From NCBI RefSeq assembly GCF_009377185.1, contig NZ_VJZC01000029.1:1-40748 (forward strand): a DNA stretch of 40,748 nt. The letters run 5' to 3'. Under the pieces are notes generated by a model that did no database searches, was not told the DNA's origin, and saw only the letters and a program-made list of their open reading frames with translations. Below are positions 32,588 through 40,088 of this stretch, piece after piece. A program made the translations under genes and the position numbers. Source of the stretch: Streptomyces spongiae (lineage in GTDB: Bacteria > Actinomycetota > Actinomycetes > Streptomycetales > Streptomycetaceae). The first letter of the stretch is position 1; every line of letters starts with the position of its first letter.

Positions 32588-33193
32588 CTACGCGCGGGCC
32601 AGCGCCGCCGCCCGCCTCCGGTGTCGGGCCACTCGTTCACGGTTGCCGCACGTTTCGCTGGAGCACCATCGGCGTCGGCGTCCACGGGACGTGTCGACGT
32701 ACACGATGGGGCAGTTGTCCCCCGCGCACTGCCGCAGGCTCGCGCACGCGGCCGGATCGGTGAGCAACTCGATGGCGTCCCGGGCGACGACGGCCAGCAG
32801 GGCCGCGCGGCCCGGGGTGCCGTCGAGTGTCCTGACCAGCGCGCCGTCCGCCGTCCGTACGACCCTTGGGGCGGGGGTCGCCGCCCGCGCGAACTCGTTG
32901 AGGCGGGCGAGGGCGGCCTCGAAGGAGCGGGAGTCGAAGCCCGCACGGCCCGGCTCGCGCCGCACCAACTGGCCGATACAACCCCGGAGTTCGCTGAAGT
33001 GTGCGAGCCAGGACATGTCGGCGCCCGTCAGGTGGGTGCCTGGTGGCACGCATCCCGCTCCCGTGATCCACGCCCGCAGTCGTTCCACCGAGTTGAGCTG
33101 TTCCTCGGGATGCGTGGTCGCGAGGAGATCCAGGCAGAGCCGTCCACAGTCGAAACGCGGCTCGTACGAGGCTGTGGCCGTACCCAATGCCAT
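32588..33193 (-). CDS. CGNR zinc-finger transcriptional regulator (ABATE domain)
   Basis: A 201-residue protein. The ABATE domain fills residues 1-150 (FDCGRLCLDLLATTHPEE, LNEFARAATPAPRVVRTADG). The C-terminal CGNR finger, CAGDNCPIVYVDTSRGRRRRWCSSETCGNRERVARHR, binds zinc through four Cys residues and DNA through the basic tail. This family is common in Streptomyces as stress-type regulators; the target is not evident. Confidence 0.9.
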   Translation of the reverse strand: MALGTATASYEPRFDCGRLCLDLLATTHPEEQLNSVERLRAWITGAGCVPPGTHLTGADMSWLAHFSELRGCIGQLVRREPGRAGFDSRSFEAALARLNEFARAATPAPRVVRTADGALVRTLDGTPGRAALLAVVARDAIELLTDPAACASLRQCAGDNCPIVYVDTSRGRRRRWCSSETCGNRERVARHRRRAAALARA

Positions 33194-33320
33194 GTGCCTG
33201 TCACCGCCTTGGGGTGCGGGTGAATACGAACGCCGTTCGATGAGTTCGTACCCCCTGCGGCACCTGTCCGCACATTCGCCTCCGGCGGTTGGGCGGGTTC
33301 GTCTCGTCTGCGGGGTTCTG

Positions 33321-33610
33321 TTTGTGGGCGGCTGCGGGTTCGTCGTGGCTGGTCGCGCAGTTCCCCGCGCCCCTAGAAGCCGTGCCCGCGCCCGGCATCA
33401 CAACGCACCGGCAGCCGCGTACGCGCGCAAGGGGGTGCCAGGAGGTTTTGTGGGCGGCTGCGGGTTCGTCGTGGCTGGTCGCGCAGTTCCCCGCGCCCCT
33501 AAGAGCCGTGCCCGCGCCCGGCATCACAACGCACCGTTGCCCCCCCCCGCACCGGCATCACAACGCACCCGCAGGCGCGTACGCACGTGAGGGGGTGTGC
33601 CGGGAGGTGT
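33321..33610 (+). repeat. 124-bp-period direct repeats carrying the dispersed Streptomyces repeat
   Basis: Two copies (from 33321 and 33445) share about 90 nearly identical bases, including GGCTGGTCGCGCAGTTCCCC, then GCGCCCCTA, a CCGGCATCACAACGCACC block and a spacer with GCGTACGCGCAAGGGGGTGCC. A third partial copy with the CCGGCATCACAACGCACC part starts near 33551. Confidence 0.85.
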
Positions 33611-33768
33611 CCGCCCGCAGTGGCCGGCGTCAGCCACCGAGCCCTTCATGTACCCACCGCACCGCCGGACCGAGGACGGAGACCTCCCGGGGCGCCCCCG
33701 ACCCACGAACCAACCGCAGGCGCCCAAGCCACAACGGCGGGGCAGACACTCGACGACCGGCGGGGAAG

Positions 33769-33825
33769 CGCGCCCCTCAGGGGCGCGGGGAACTGCGCGA
33801 CCAGCCGCAACGGACCCGCAGCCAC
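33769..33825 (-). repeat. Reversed copy of the dispersed GGTCGCGCAGTTCCCCGCG repeat
   Basis: The same core, in reverse orientation (GCGCGGGGAACTGCGCGACC), next to GCGCCCCTCAGGGGCGC, which forms a hairpin. It lies 40 bp after the nnaR stop codon and could act as its terminator. Confidence 0.8.
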
Positions 33826-33863
33826 AGACGGGCGCAACCAACGACGAACCCGCCGCCGGAGGC

Positions 33864-35018
33864 TCAGACGTCGGCGTACTTGGAGTCCGCAGCCGGGTCC
33901 AGGGCCAACCGGTACCCCCGCTTGACCACGGTCTGGATCAGCTTCGGCGTACCCAGCGCCGTACGCAGCCGTGCCATGGCCGTCTCCACGGCGTGCTCGT
34001 CCCGCCCGGCCCCGGGCAGCGCGCGCAGCAGTTCCGCGCGGGCGACCACCCAGCCCGGCCGCCGGCACAGCGCCCTCAGCAGGGACATCCCGGCGGGCGG
34101 CACGGGACGCAGGACCCCGTCCACCATCACCGCGTGTCCCCGGATCTCCACCCGGTGCCCGGCGATGGGCAACGTACGGGCGCGGCCGGGCAGTTCCTGG
34201 CAGAGCAGCTGGACCAGCGGTCCGAGCCGGAACCGCTCGGGCTGAACCGTGTCGACGCCCCGCGCCTGCAACGGCAGCGCGGTGACCGGCCCCACACACG
34301 CGGGCACCACATCGTGGTTCAGCGCGGCGAGCAGCTCGGGCAGCAGCCCCCGGTCCTCCGCCCGCGACAGCAGCGACGCCGCCGCGGGGGCACTGGTGAA
34401 GGTCAGGGCATCGAGCCCACGGCTCACCGTCGCATCCAGCAGACGGTCCAGCGGGCTCAGATCCTCCGGCGGCATCCAGCGGTAGACGGGCACGCCCACC
34501 ACCTCCGCTCCCCCGGCCCGCAACGACTCCACGAACCCGGGCAGCGGCTCGCCATGCAGCTGAATGGCGACGCGGCGGCCGTCGACGCCTTCCTCCAGCA
34601 GCCGGTCGAGCACCTCGGCCATGGACTCCGAGGACGGTGACCAGTGCTCGGTCAGCCCGGCGGCCCGGACCGCGCCCTTCACCTTCGGCCCGCGCGCGAG
34701 AAGTTCCACCTCGCGCAGCCGGGCCAGCAGCTCCTCGCCGATCCCCCATCCGTCGGCGGCCTCGATCCAGCCGCGGAAGCCGATGGCGGTGGTCGCCACC
34801 ACGATGTCCGGGGCCTGGTCGAGCAGCTCCTTCGTCGCGGCGAGCAGCTCGCTGTCGTCGGCGAGCGGCACGATACGCAGAGCGGGCGCATGGAGGACGG
34901 ACGCGCCGCGTCGCTGGAGCAGCGCTCCGAGCTCGTCGGCCCGTCGCGCGGCCGTCACGCCCACGGTGAACCCGGCGAGGGGCCCGTGGTCTGGTGGTCG
35001 CTGCTGTTCGTCGTACAT
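33864..35018 (-). CDS. nnaR: HemD-like domain fused to winged-helix regulator (nitrate assimilation)
   Basis: A 384-residue protein. Residues 1-265 resemble uroporphyrinogen-III synthase (FTVGVTAARRADELGALLQRRGASVLHAPALRIVPL, TSAPAAASLLSRAEDRG), and residues about 285-375 form an OmpR-type winged helix (VVARAELLRALPGAGRDEHAVETAMARLRTALGTPKLIQTVVKRGYRL). This layout matches NnaR, a Streptomyces regulator of nitrate/nitrite assimilation under GlnR control. The neighbouring narK supports this. Whether the HemD part is enzymatic or senses a tetrapyrrole is open. Confidence 0.88.
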   Translation of the reverse strand: MYDEQQRPPDHGPLAGFTVGVTAARRADELGALLQRRGASVLHAPALRIVPLADDSELLAATKELLDQAPDIVVATTAIGFRGWIEAADGWGIGEELLARLREVELLARGPKVKGAVRAAGLTEHWSPSSESMAEVLDRLLEEGVDGRRVAIQLHGEPLPGFVESLRAGGAEVVGVPVYRWMPPEDLSPLDRLLDATVSRGLDALTFTSAPAAASLLSRAEDRGLLPELLAALNHDVVPACVGPVTALPLQARGVDTVQPERFRLGPLVQLLCQELPGRARTLPIAGHRVEIRGHAVMVDGVLRPVPPAGMSLLRALCRRPGWVVARAELLRALPGAGRDEHAVETAMARLRTALGTPKLIQTVVKRGYRLALDPAADSKYADV

Positions 35019-35038
35019 GTCTCGTCCCGCGGTCGAGT

Positions 35039-35060
35039 CGTTGCCGCAAGTGCGGCAACG
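35039..35060. promoter_or_regulatory. 22-bp perfect palindrome upstream of nnaR
   Basis: CGTTGCCGCA (35039-35048), AG, TGCGGCAACG (35051-35060). It lies 20 bp before the nnaR ATG, and could be an operator for autoregulation or a leader hairpin. Confidence 0.6.
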
Positions 35061-35091
35061 GTTACGTGCCGAACGAGCCTGTCAACGGCGC

Positions 35092-35129
35092 GTGACAGAC
35101 TCGGTTCGGGTTTATGTCAGCGGTGTTAC
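35092..35129 (-). promoter_or_regulatory. Candidate GlnR binding region upstream of nnaR
   Basis: Four 5-mers lie exactly 11 bp apart on the minus strand: GTAAC, GACAT, GAACC, GTCAC, each separated by 6 nt. The layout matches the GlnR pattern GTNAC-N6-GAAAC repeated; the first and last are perfect GTNAC sites and the middle ones are partial. Confidence 0.4.
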
Positions 35130-35229
35130 CGATACCGCCTCATGTGAAAACAACGGATGCGAACGCGCCGTCCGGCACACCTCGTCCGGCACGCGCCCCG
35201 GGGCGGCTCTCCCCGGGGCGTCGGCATTG

Positions 35230-36612
35230 TCACACCTCGGCGTAGCTGAGCTGCGGCTTCGCCTCCGTCGTGGCGGTGGCCTCGGCCTTGGCGCCCGCCG
35301 GCCGGCGAAGGTATACGGCCCAGGTGACGACGAAGCAGAGGGCGTAGAAGGCGAGGAAGGAGACGAAGGCACCGGTGCCGGAGCCGACGGTGAGGAAGGA
35401 CTGGCGGAAGGCGAGGTTGATGCCGAGGCCACCGAGCGCGCCCACCGCTCCGATGATGCCCATGGACGCACCGGACAGGCGGCGCCCGTACGCGGCGGCC
35501 TCCTCACCCTCCAGCCCCTTGGCGAGGGCCTTGGCCTGGAAGATGCCCGGGATCATCTTGAAGGTCGAGCCGTTGCCGAGTCCGCTGAGCACGAAGAGCG
35601 CGATGAACGCGGTGGTGAACAGCGGCAGCGACTTCTGCATGGAGGCGATGACGATGACACCGGTGGCCGCGGCCATGGCGACGTAGTTCCACAGGGTGAT
35701 CTTCGCGCCGCCGTAGCGGTCGGCGAGCGCGCCGCCCACGGGCCGGATCAGCGAGCCGAGCAGCGGGCCGATGAAGGTGACGTACGCCGCCTGCAGCGGG
35801 GTCCGCCCGAACTGGGTCTGCAGGACCAGGCCGAAGGCGAAGCTGTAGCCGATGAACGAGCCGAAGGTGCCGATGTAGAGGAAGGACATGATCCAGGTGT
35901 GGGCCTCCCTGACGGAGTCCTTGGCGGCACCGGTGTCGTTCTTCATGTGCGCGATGTTGTCCATCTTGACCGCGGCGAGCACGGCGGCGAGGACGATGAG
36001 GGGGATGTAGATCCCGAGCAGCACGCGCGGACCACCGCTGGCACCGATCACCGCGAGGCCGACGAGCTGCACGACCGGCACGCCGATGTTGCCGCCGCCC
36101 GCGTTGAGGCCGAGGGCCCAGCCCTTCTTCCGCAGCGGGAAGAAGGCGTTGATGTTGGTCATGCTGGAGGCGAAGTTGCCGCCGCCGATACCGGCGAGCA
36201 TGGCGCACACCATGAACGTGGTGTACGAGGTCCCCGGCTCCATCACGATGAACGCCGCGACGGTCGGGATGAGCAGCAGGCTCGCGGAGACGATCGTCCA
36301 GTTCCGCCCGCCGAAGAGGGCGACCGCGAAGGTGTAGGGGACGCGTGCGATGGCGCCGACCAGGGTGGCCATCGACACGAGGAAGAACTTGTCGGCGGGG
36401 GTGAGCCCGTACTCCGGGCCCATGAAGAGCACCATCACGGACCACACGGTCCAGATCGAGAACCCGATGTGCTCGGACAGCACGGAGAACCACAGGTTGC
36501 GCCGGGCGACCTTCTCGCCGGTCTCGTTCCAGAAGGTCTCGTTCTCGGGATCCCAGTGCTCGATCCAGCGGCCTCCCCTGCTGGGGGCGGGGGATGTGCT
36601 CGGGGCTGTCAT
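35230..36612 (-). CDS. narK: Nitrate/nitrite transporter of the NarK/NRT2 family
   Basis: A 460-residue polytopic inner-membrane MFS protein with about 12 TM helices. The nitrate signature is AGIGGGNFASSMTNINAFFPLRKKGWALGLNAGGGNIG, and a second Gly-rich signature is near SGLGNGSTFKMIPGIFQ. The N-terminal RWIEHWDPENETFWNETGEKVARRNLWFSV is typical of actinobacterial NarK proteins. It precedes nnaR on the same strand, with a 211-bp gap, so the regulator and transporter may respond together to nitrogen status. Confidence 0.93.
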   Translation of the reverse strand: MTAPSTSPAPSRGGRWIEHWDPENETFWNETGEKVARRNLWFSVLSEHIGFSIWTVWSVMVLFMGPEYGLTPADKFFLVSMATLVGAIARVPYTFAVALFGGRNWTIVSASLLLIPTVAAFIVMEPGTSYTTFMVCAMLAGIGGGNFASSMTNINAFFPLRKKGWALGLNAGGGNIGVPVVQLVGLAVIGASGGPRVLLGIYIPLIVLAAVLAAVKMDNIAHMKNDTGAAKDSVREAHTWIMSFLYIGTFGSFIGYSFAFGLVLQTQFGRTPLQAAYVTFIGPLLGSLIRPVGGALADRYGGAKITLWNYVAMAAATGVIVIASMQKSLPLFTTAFIALFVLSGLGNGSTFKMIPGIFQAKALAKGLEGEEAAAYGRRLSGASMGIIGAVGALGGLGINLAFRQSFLTVGSGTGAFVSFLAFYALCFVVTWAVYLRRPAGAKAEATATTEAKPQLSYAEV

Positions 36613-36693
36613 GGCGCCTCCACGGCTCTCCGGTGCTCAGGGTCGTACTAAGAAGTGGTGAGGGGTGATGACTCCCGAAGGTAGGGAGGGCTC

Positions 36694-36709
36694 GTTTCCT
36701 GTACGTGGC
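36694..36709 (-). promoter_or_regulatory. Possible GlnR half-box upstream of narK
   Basis: On the minus strand GCCAC-N6-GAAAC: the second part is perfect, the first differs from GTNAC at one base. It lies about 85-100 bp before the narK start. Confidence 0.3.
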
Positions 36710-36850
36710 ACCGAGTGACCGGAAAGGAACGTTGCTCTCACGAGCGCGCGGACCCGTCGGTGAGGACAGGTCCGCGCGGGGGTTGTGTCGAGGGTAGGCC
36801 GGTGTCTGCCCGGTCGGGCGGGGTTCAGACGCAGGTGGGAGTGACTCCGC

Positions 36851-37375
36851 TCACGCCGCCTCGCACAGCGTCCGCGCTCCGGCCACCTGCCAGGTGCCGA
36901 GCTCGGCGGCGGGGACCGTGGGGACCGCCGCCCGGCCCTGCCGGAAGACGAACAGCCGCAGTACGACGAACCGCCCGATCCCGGCCAGCCCGCACGCGGA
37001 GAGATACACGGCCTGCTCGACCAGCGCACCGGGGGTCTCCTGCACCAGGTGCAGTACGGCCATCGCGGCGCAGGTCACCAGGTACGCGGCCGCCGCCGAC
37101 CCGGCGGACCGCAGGTGCTCGCGACGGCCGGCCCGGTGTCCGCTCCCGAAGGTGAACCGCGCGTGCAGCTCGGTGGCGATCACGGTGGACACGACGGTCA
37201 CGACCGCGTTCGCCGCCACCCAGGGCATCACCGCGGCCAGCACCACGACGGCCCCGCTGGACAGGAGGCCGACGCCACCGCCGCAGAGCACGAAGCGGAG
37301 GAAGGCGGCGAACGGTCCGGGCGTCGTGCGAGGCCGACGAAGTCCGCGCGTCGTGTGGTCCAGCTGCTCCATCAT
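36851..37375 (-). CDS. GtrA-family membrane protein
   Basis: A 174-residue protein with four TM segments starting at FLRFVLCGGGVGLLSSGAVVVL and ending at GLAGIGRFVVLRLFVF. The FVLCGGGVG start and the RFVVLRLFVF end match the GtrA family, members of which flip polyprenyl-linked sugars for cell-surface glycosylation. No glycosyltransferase lies beside it. GGGAGGGG precedes the ATG pair at 37375. Confidence 0.85.
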   Translation of the reverse strand: MMEQLDHTTRGLRRPRTTPGPFAAFLRFVLCGGGVGLLSSGAVVVLAAVMPWVAANAVVTVVSTVIATELHARFTFGSGHRAGRREHLRSAGSAAAAYLVTCAAMAVLHLVQETPGALVEQAVYLSACGLAGIGRFVVLRLFVFRQGRAAVPTVPAAELGTWQVAGARTLCEAA

Positions 37376-37490
37376 CGAACCCCTCCCCGTTTCGTACGCC
37401 GTGCGCCGATGCGAACACTGTACGCACTGCGCACGCTGTGCGCAACCGGCTACGGGTCGGAGGGGGCGGCGCGTGCGTGAGCGGCACGAC

Positions 37491-37521
37491 GAACGCCCCC
37501 GTCCGACCGACGGGGGCGTTC
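37491..37521 (-). terminator. Terminator of the XRE regulator gene
   Basis: A perfect 13-bp stem GAACGCCCCCGTC / GACGGGGGCGTTC with loop CGACC, 33 bp beyond the stop codon. Confidence 0.85.
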
Positions 37522-37553
37522 ATTCACGTAAGGAGCTCAGGATGCCTACGGAC

Positions 37554-38012
37554 TCAGGGGCCGGCCTGCCCGTCCTGCCCTCCCTGAGGGGCCGGCGCCA
37601 CCGAGCCGAGCCTGAGTTGCTCGGTGATCTGCACGAAGGCCGCCCGCAGGTGCTCCGGGATACCGAGGGCCACCGCGGCCTGCTCGGCGGACAGCCGCGG
37701 CTCGCCCGCCGTCGCGCCCGCCCCGGGAGGCGCCGAGGCCTGCGGCAGATCCGCCTCGGTCAGCCTGCCGGAGCGGATGAGCACGTCCCGGACCGGAATG
37801 CCGAGCGCACGGGACAGGCCGCGCATGGTCTCCAGGTCGGGCATGCTCTGCCGCTGAAGCAGCCGGGTGACGGCCGCCCGGTGCACACCGGCGTCCTCGG
37901 CCAGCTTGGTCCTGCCACCGCCGCGCGGGCTGTCGATGTCGTAGCCTCGCCGGCGCATCACCGCCTCGATCCAGGCGGCGAACTCCTCGACCTGCTCGGC
38001 ATCACTCTTCAT
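37554..38012 (-). CDS. XRE-family (phage-type) repressor candidate
   Basis: A 152-residue DNA-binding protein. Residues about 20-80 form an HTH_3 domain: GGRTKLAEDAGVHRAAVTRLLQRQSMPDLETMRGLSRALGIPVRDVLIRSG. The C-terminus is Pro/Gly/Gln-rich with a short helix (SAEQAAVALGIPEHLRAAFVQI). It is read divergently from the phage-type genes that follow, like a cI repressor, and has GGGGAGC before its ATG at 38012 and a TACGAT -10 at 38040-38045. The likely operator is the 20-bp palindrome seen at two promoters downstream; its own promoter has a half-site GTTGCGC (38072-38078). Confidence 0.8.
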   Translation of the reverse strand: MKSDAEQVEEFAAWIEAVMRRRGYDIDSPRGGGRTKLAEDAGVHRAAVTRLLQRQSMPDLETMRGLSRALGIPVRDVLIRSGRLTEADLPQASAPPGAGATAGEPRLSAEQAAVALGIPEHLRAAFVQITEQLRLGSVAPAPQGGQDGQAGP

Positions 38013-38171
38013 CGGTGAATGCTCCCCTCGCTCACCCCCATCGTAACGTTCGCGCGCACACGTACTGAGCGGTTGCGCGCACGCACGAGTAAAGGTTCGG
38101 CGAGGGTCTTCCGTCAACCAGGGCCCAAAAACAGGGCCAAAAAGGGAGGTGCGACGCAGCCATCGAACTCC

Positions 38172-38217
38172 GTTGCGACCTCGCTCGCAACATGTACCCT
38201 GTGTGCGAGCTCGCAAC
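38172..38217 (+). promoter_or_regulatory. Operator-promoter P1 of the phage-derived block
   Basis: GTTGCGA-N6-TCGCAAC (38172-38191) covers the -35 region (TTGCGA 38173-38178) and spacer of a promoter with -10 TACCCT (38195-38200). Another TCGCAAC half-site, part of the palindrome TGCGAGCTCGCA (38204-38215), follows just after the expected start site. The same operator recurs at 39365. Confidence 0.65.
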
Positions 38218-38264
38218 AATCCGTTGCCGCTTCCGCCCACCTCATGGATCGGAGGGTGTCCGCC

Positions 38265-39026
38265 ATGACACCGGACCTGGCCGCCCAGCACACCGCCCGC
38301 GCCGCCCGCTGGATCGACATCCTGCGACTCCAGTTCCCCGAGTTACTCCGGGAGTTGGCACCGGGGCGCCCGGGCGGCGGCACCCACTCCCGCCCTCCTC
38401 TGGGCCAGGCCGCACTCCGGGCCCTCGCCGAGCGGGACCGCGCGGAGCGTGCCGAGGCGCTGCGCGGGGAGCAACTGGGCATCGCCCCGCTGGGCCCGAG
38501 CTCGGCCCCTGTCCGCCTCCATGTCTCCGACGCCATCCGGGACATCACCGACGGGATCGTCGAACTGGAGGAGGCGGTGCACGAGAAACTCGGGCTCGGC
38601 CGGCCCTCACGGGCGGACGTGCCGCGGCGCCTGGTCCGGATCGCCGCACTGCTCTCCGACCTCACGGAAGACCCCGTCCTCGCGCGGCACGTCCTCGACG
38701 AGTGCCGCCGGATGGCCCGCCGCTGCGGCCGAACGCTCGGCGACCCGGAGACCCTGGTACGCCTCGGCGGCCGCTGCCCGTGGTGCGACTCGGTCTCCCT
38801 GCGGGTCATGCCCGCCCGGCGCACGGCCCTGTGCATCAACCCAGGCTGCCGCTGCACGGACGAGGAGTGCCCCTGCGCGGCGGACCCCGCCCACCGGCAC
38901 ACCTGGACGGAGACCGGCTGGGCCCGGCTCGCGGCGGAGACGGGAGCCGACATGGAGGAGATCGCGGCACTGGCCGACACGGCCGACGAAAGGGACGGCG
39001 GGCTCGGCGGGGCGGGTGCCGCCTGA
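38265..39026 (+). CDS. Phage-type regulatory/hypothetical protein with Cys-rich C-terminal region
   Basis: A 253-residue protein. The first half is helical and charged (LAAQHTARAARWIDILRLQFPELLRELA; DAIRDITDGIVELEEAVHEKLG). The second half has paired Cys motifs that look like a zinc ribbon: CPWCDSVSLRVMPARRTALCINPGCRC and DEECPC. Such proteins are common in Streptomyces phage and phage-like islands, but I cannot name a function. GGAGGG lies 8 nt before ATG 38265. Its TGA overlaps the next gene's ATG. Confidence 0.75.
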   Translation: MTPDLAAQHTARAARWIDILRLQFPELLRELAPGRPGGGTHSRPPLGQAALRALAERDRAERAEALRGEQLGIAPLGPSSAPVRLHVSDAIRDITDGIVELEEAVHEKLGLGRPSRADVPRRLVRIAALLSDLTEDPVLARHVLDECRRMARRCGRTLGDPETLVRLGGRCPWCDSVSLRVMPARRTALCINPGCRCTDEECPCAADPAHRHTWTETGWARLAAETGADMEEIAALADTADERDGGLGGAGAA

Positions 39027-39244
39027 TGCCGAACTCCCTTCCCGGGCCGACCGGTTCGACCCCCACCCTGGTGACCGGCGCGGCAGCCGCCACCGAGGCG
39101 GGGGTGACCCCCGCGACCGTACGCAAATGGGTTCAGCTGGGCCGCCTCCAGGCCGCCGGGAGTCAGGGCCGGACCCATCTCTACCGGCTTCAGGACGTGT
39201 TCGCCGCGGAGCGGGCCACGCGTGGGCGCGGCCGACGTGGCTGA
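39026..39244 (+). CDS. Small MerR/excisionase-type helix-turn-helix protein
   Basis: A 72-residue protein. Residues about 22-60 are a winged helix of the excisionase/HTH_17 class: ATEAGVTPATVRKWVQLGRLQAAGSQGRTHLYRLQDVF. Its ATG overlaps the previous stop as TGATG, so the two are coupled. Excisionase-like proteins can act as activators of phage-derived genes; no integrase is seen. Confidence 0.75.
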   Translation: MPNSLPGPTGSTPTLVTGAAAATEAGVTPATVRKWVQLGRLQAAGSQGRTHLYRLQDVFAAERATRGRGRRG

Positions 39245-39260
39245 CCCGCCAATCCCCCTG

Positions 39261-39292
39261 TGCCCCGTCACACCGGATGGTGTGACGGGGCA
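39261..39292 (+). terminator. Terminator of the regulatory operon
   Basis: A perfect 14-bp stem TGCCCCGTCACACC / GGTGTGACGGGGCA with loop GGAT. It separates the regulatory genes from the tail genes, so the latter need their own promoter. Confidence 0.88.
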
Positions 39293-39364
39293 TCGTGCGT
39301 TTCGGGCCTCGTATCCGCATCCGCACCCGCACCCACACCCGAACCCGCATCACGGAAAGAAGAA

Positions 39365-39394
39365 GTTGCGCGCGCGCTCGCAACGTGTCACAAT
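39365..39394 (+). promoter_or_regulatory. Operator-promoter P2 of the tail genes
   Basis: GTTGCGC-N6-TCGCAAC (39365-39384), the same layout as at P1. It overlaps TTGCGC (-35, 39366-39371); CACAAT (-10, 39389-39394) follows 17 bp later. It starts the tail gene unit after the terminator. Confidence 0.6.
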
Positions 39395-39486
39395 GGATGC
39401 AGCGGCGGAGCTGTGCCCACAGCGGGGAACAGCACCGCCGTTTCGCGTATCCCGCATCTCTCCGATACGAGAAGGGAGGTCTCACC

Positions 39487-39894
39487 GTGGCCGATCCGAC
39501 GGTCACCTTCCCGGATGTCGAGCGACTCGTCGTCGACTTCCTGGCCGACCGCGCCGAACTCTCCGCCGCGACCGTGGACAACGTTCCACCCGGCGGTTTC
39601 GACGGCACCCAGCAGGTCGTCCTGGTCTCCCGCGCCGGCGGGGCCTGGGTCGACGACCAGCACCTGGACCAGCCGCTCGTGGACCTGGAGGTCTACGGGC
39701 CCACCAAGACCGCGGCCCACACCCTGGCCCTGACCGTCCGCTCCGCGCTTCTCGCGCTGCGCGGCACCGTCTACGGCACCGCGCAGGTCTCCGACGTCAT
39801 CGAGGCCGACGGCCCGCGGTGGCTGCCCGACTGGAACCGGTCGGCGGCCAATCGTTACTACTCCACGGTGCGGGTGCATATCCGCCCTTCGTAA
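39487..39894 (+). CDS. Phage tail terminator-like protein
   Basis: A 135-residue protein. It has the make-up of siphovirus tail terminator or tail-completion proteins (DUF3168-like): a short N-terminal helix (VTFPDVERLVVDFLADRAEL), a beta-rich middle (TQQVVLVSRAGGAWVDDQHLDQPLVDLEVYGPTKTAAHTLALTVRSALLALRG) and a closing strand YYSTVRVHIRPS. In a tail this ring ends the tube and joins it to the head. GGGAGG precedes the GTG start. The gene is followed by the tail tube protein, as in siphoviruses. Confidence 0.65.
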   Translation: MADPTVTFPDVERLVVDFLADRAELSAATVDNVPPGGFDGTQQVVLVSRAGGAWVDDQHLDQPLVDLEVYGPTKTAAHTLALTVRSALLALRGTVYGTAQVSDVIEADGPRWLPDWNRSAANRYYSTVRVHIRPS

Positions 39895-39930
39895 GCGCGT
39901 AGGCGCTCCGCTGGGAACGCGGTTGGGTCA

Positions 39931-39982
39931 CTGCGGGTCCGCTGTGGCTGGTCGCGCAGTTCCCCGCGCCCCTATGGGGCGC
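39931..39982 (+). repeat. Dispersed repeat copy between the tail genes
   Basis: CTGCGGGTCCGCTGTGGCTG, then GTCGCGCAGTTCCCCGCGCC and CCTATGGGGCGC: the same core found at 33321-33610 and 33769. Here it sits between tail terminator and tube genes, without breaking either. Confidence 0.8.
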
Positions 39983-40020
39983 GATCCCCGCACCGTACGT
40001 AGGTAGCTCTCTCCAGATCC

Positions 40021-40042
40021 GGCCCCGTCGCCCGGCGGGGCC
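40021..40042 (+). terminator. Hairpin between the tail genes
   Basis: GGCCCCG (40021-40027) pairs with CGGGGCC (40036-40042). It lies 47 bp before the tube gene start and could lower read-through or act as a leader structure. Confidence 0.45.
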
Positions 40043-40088
40043 TTCGTCATGTCACCACCACCTCACCACCACTCACAAGGAGTTCCGC

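Larger units (their letters stand above)
33194..33863. other. Repeat-rich intergenic region, no gene
   Basis: These 670 bp between the CGNR and nnaR genes hold only repeats: a direct repeat unit of about 124 bp (33321-33610) and a reversed copy of the dispersed repeat (33769-33825). Long open frames across it arise from the repeats. Confidence 0.7.

Noticed and set aside
37426..37446. GTTGCGC-like half-site and TGCGCA repeats upstream of the GtrA gene.
   Set aside because: There is no paired TCGCAAC arm at the 6-nt spacing, so it is not counted as a third operator of the phage-derived block.
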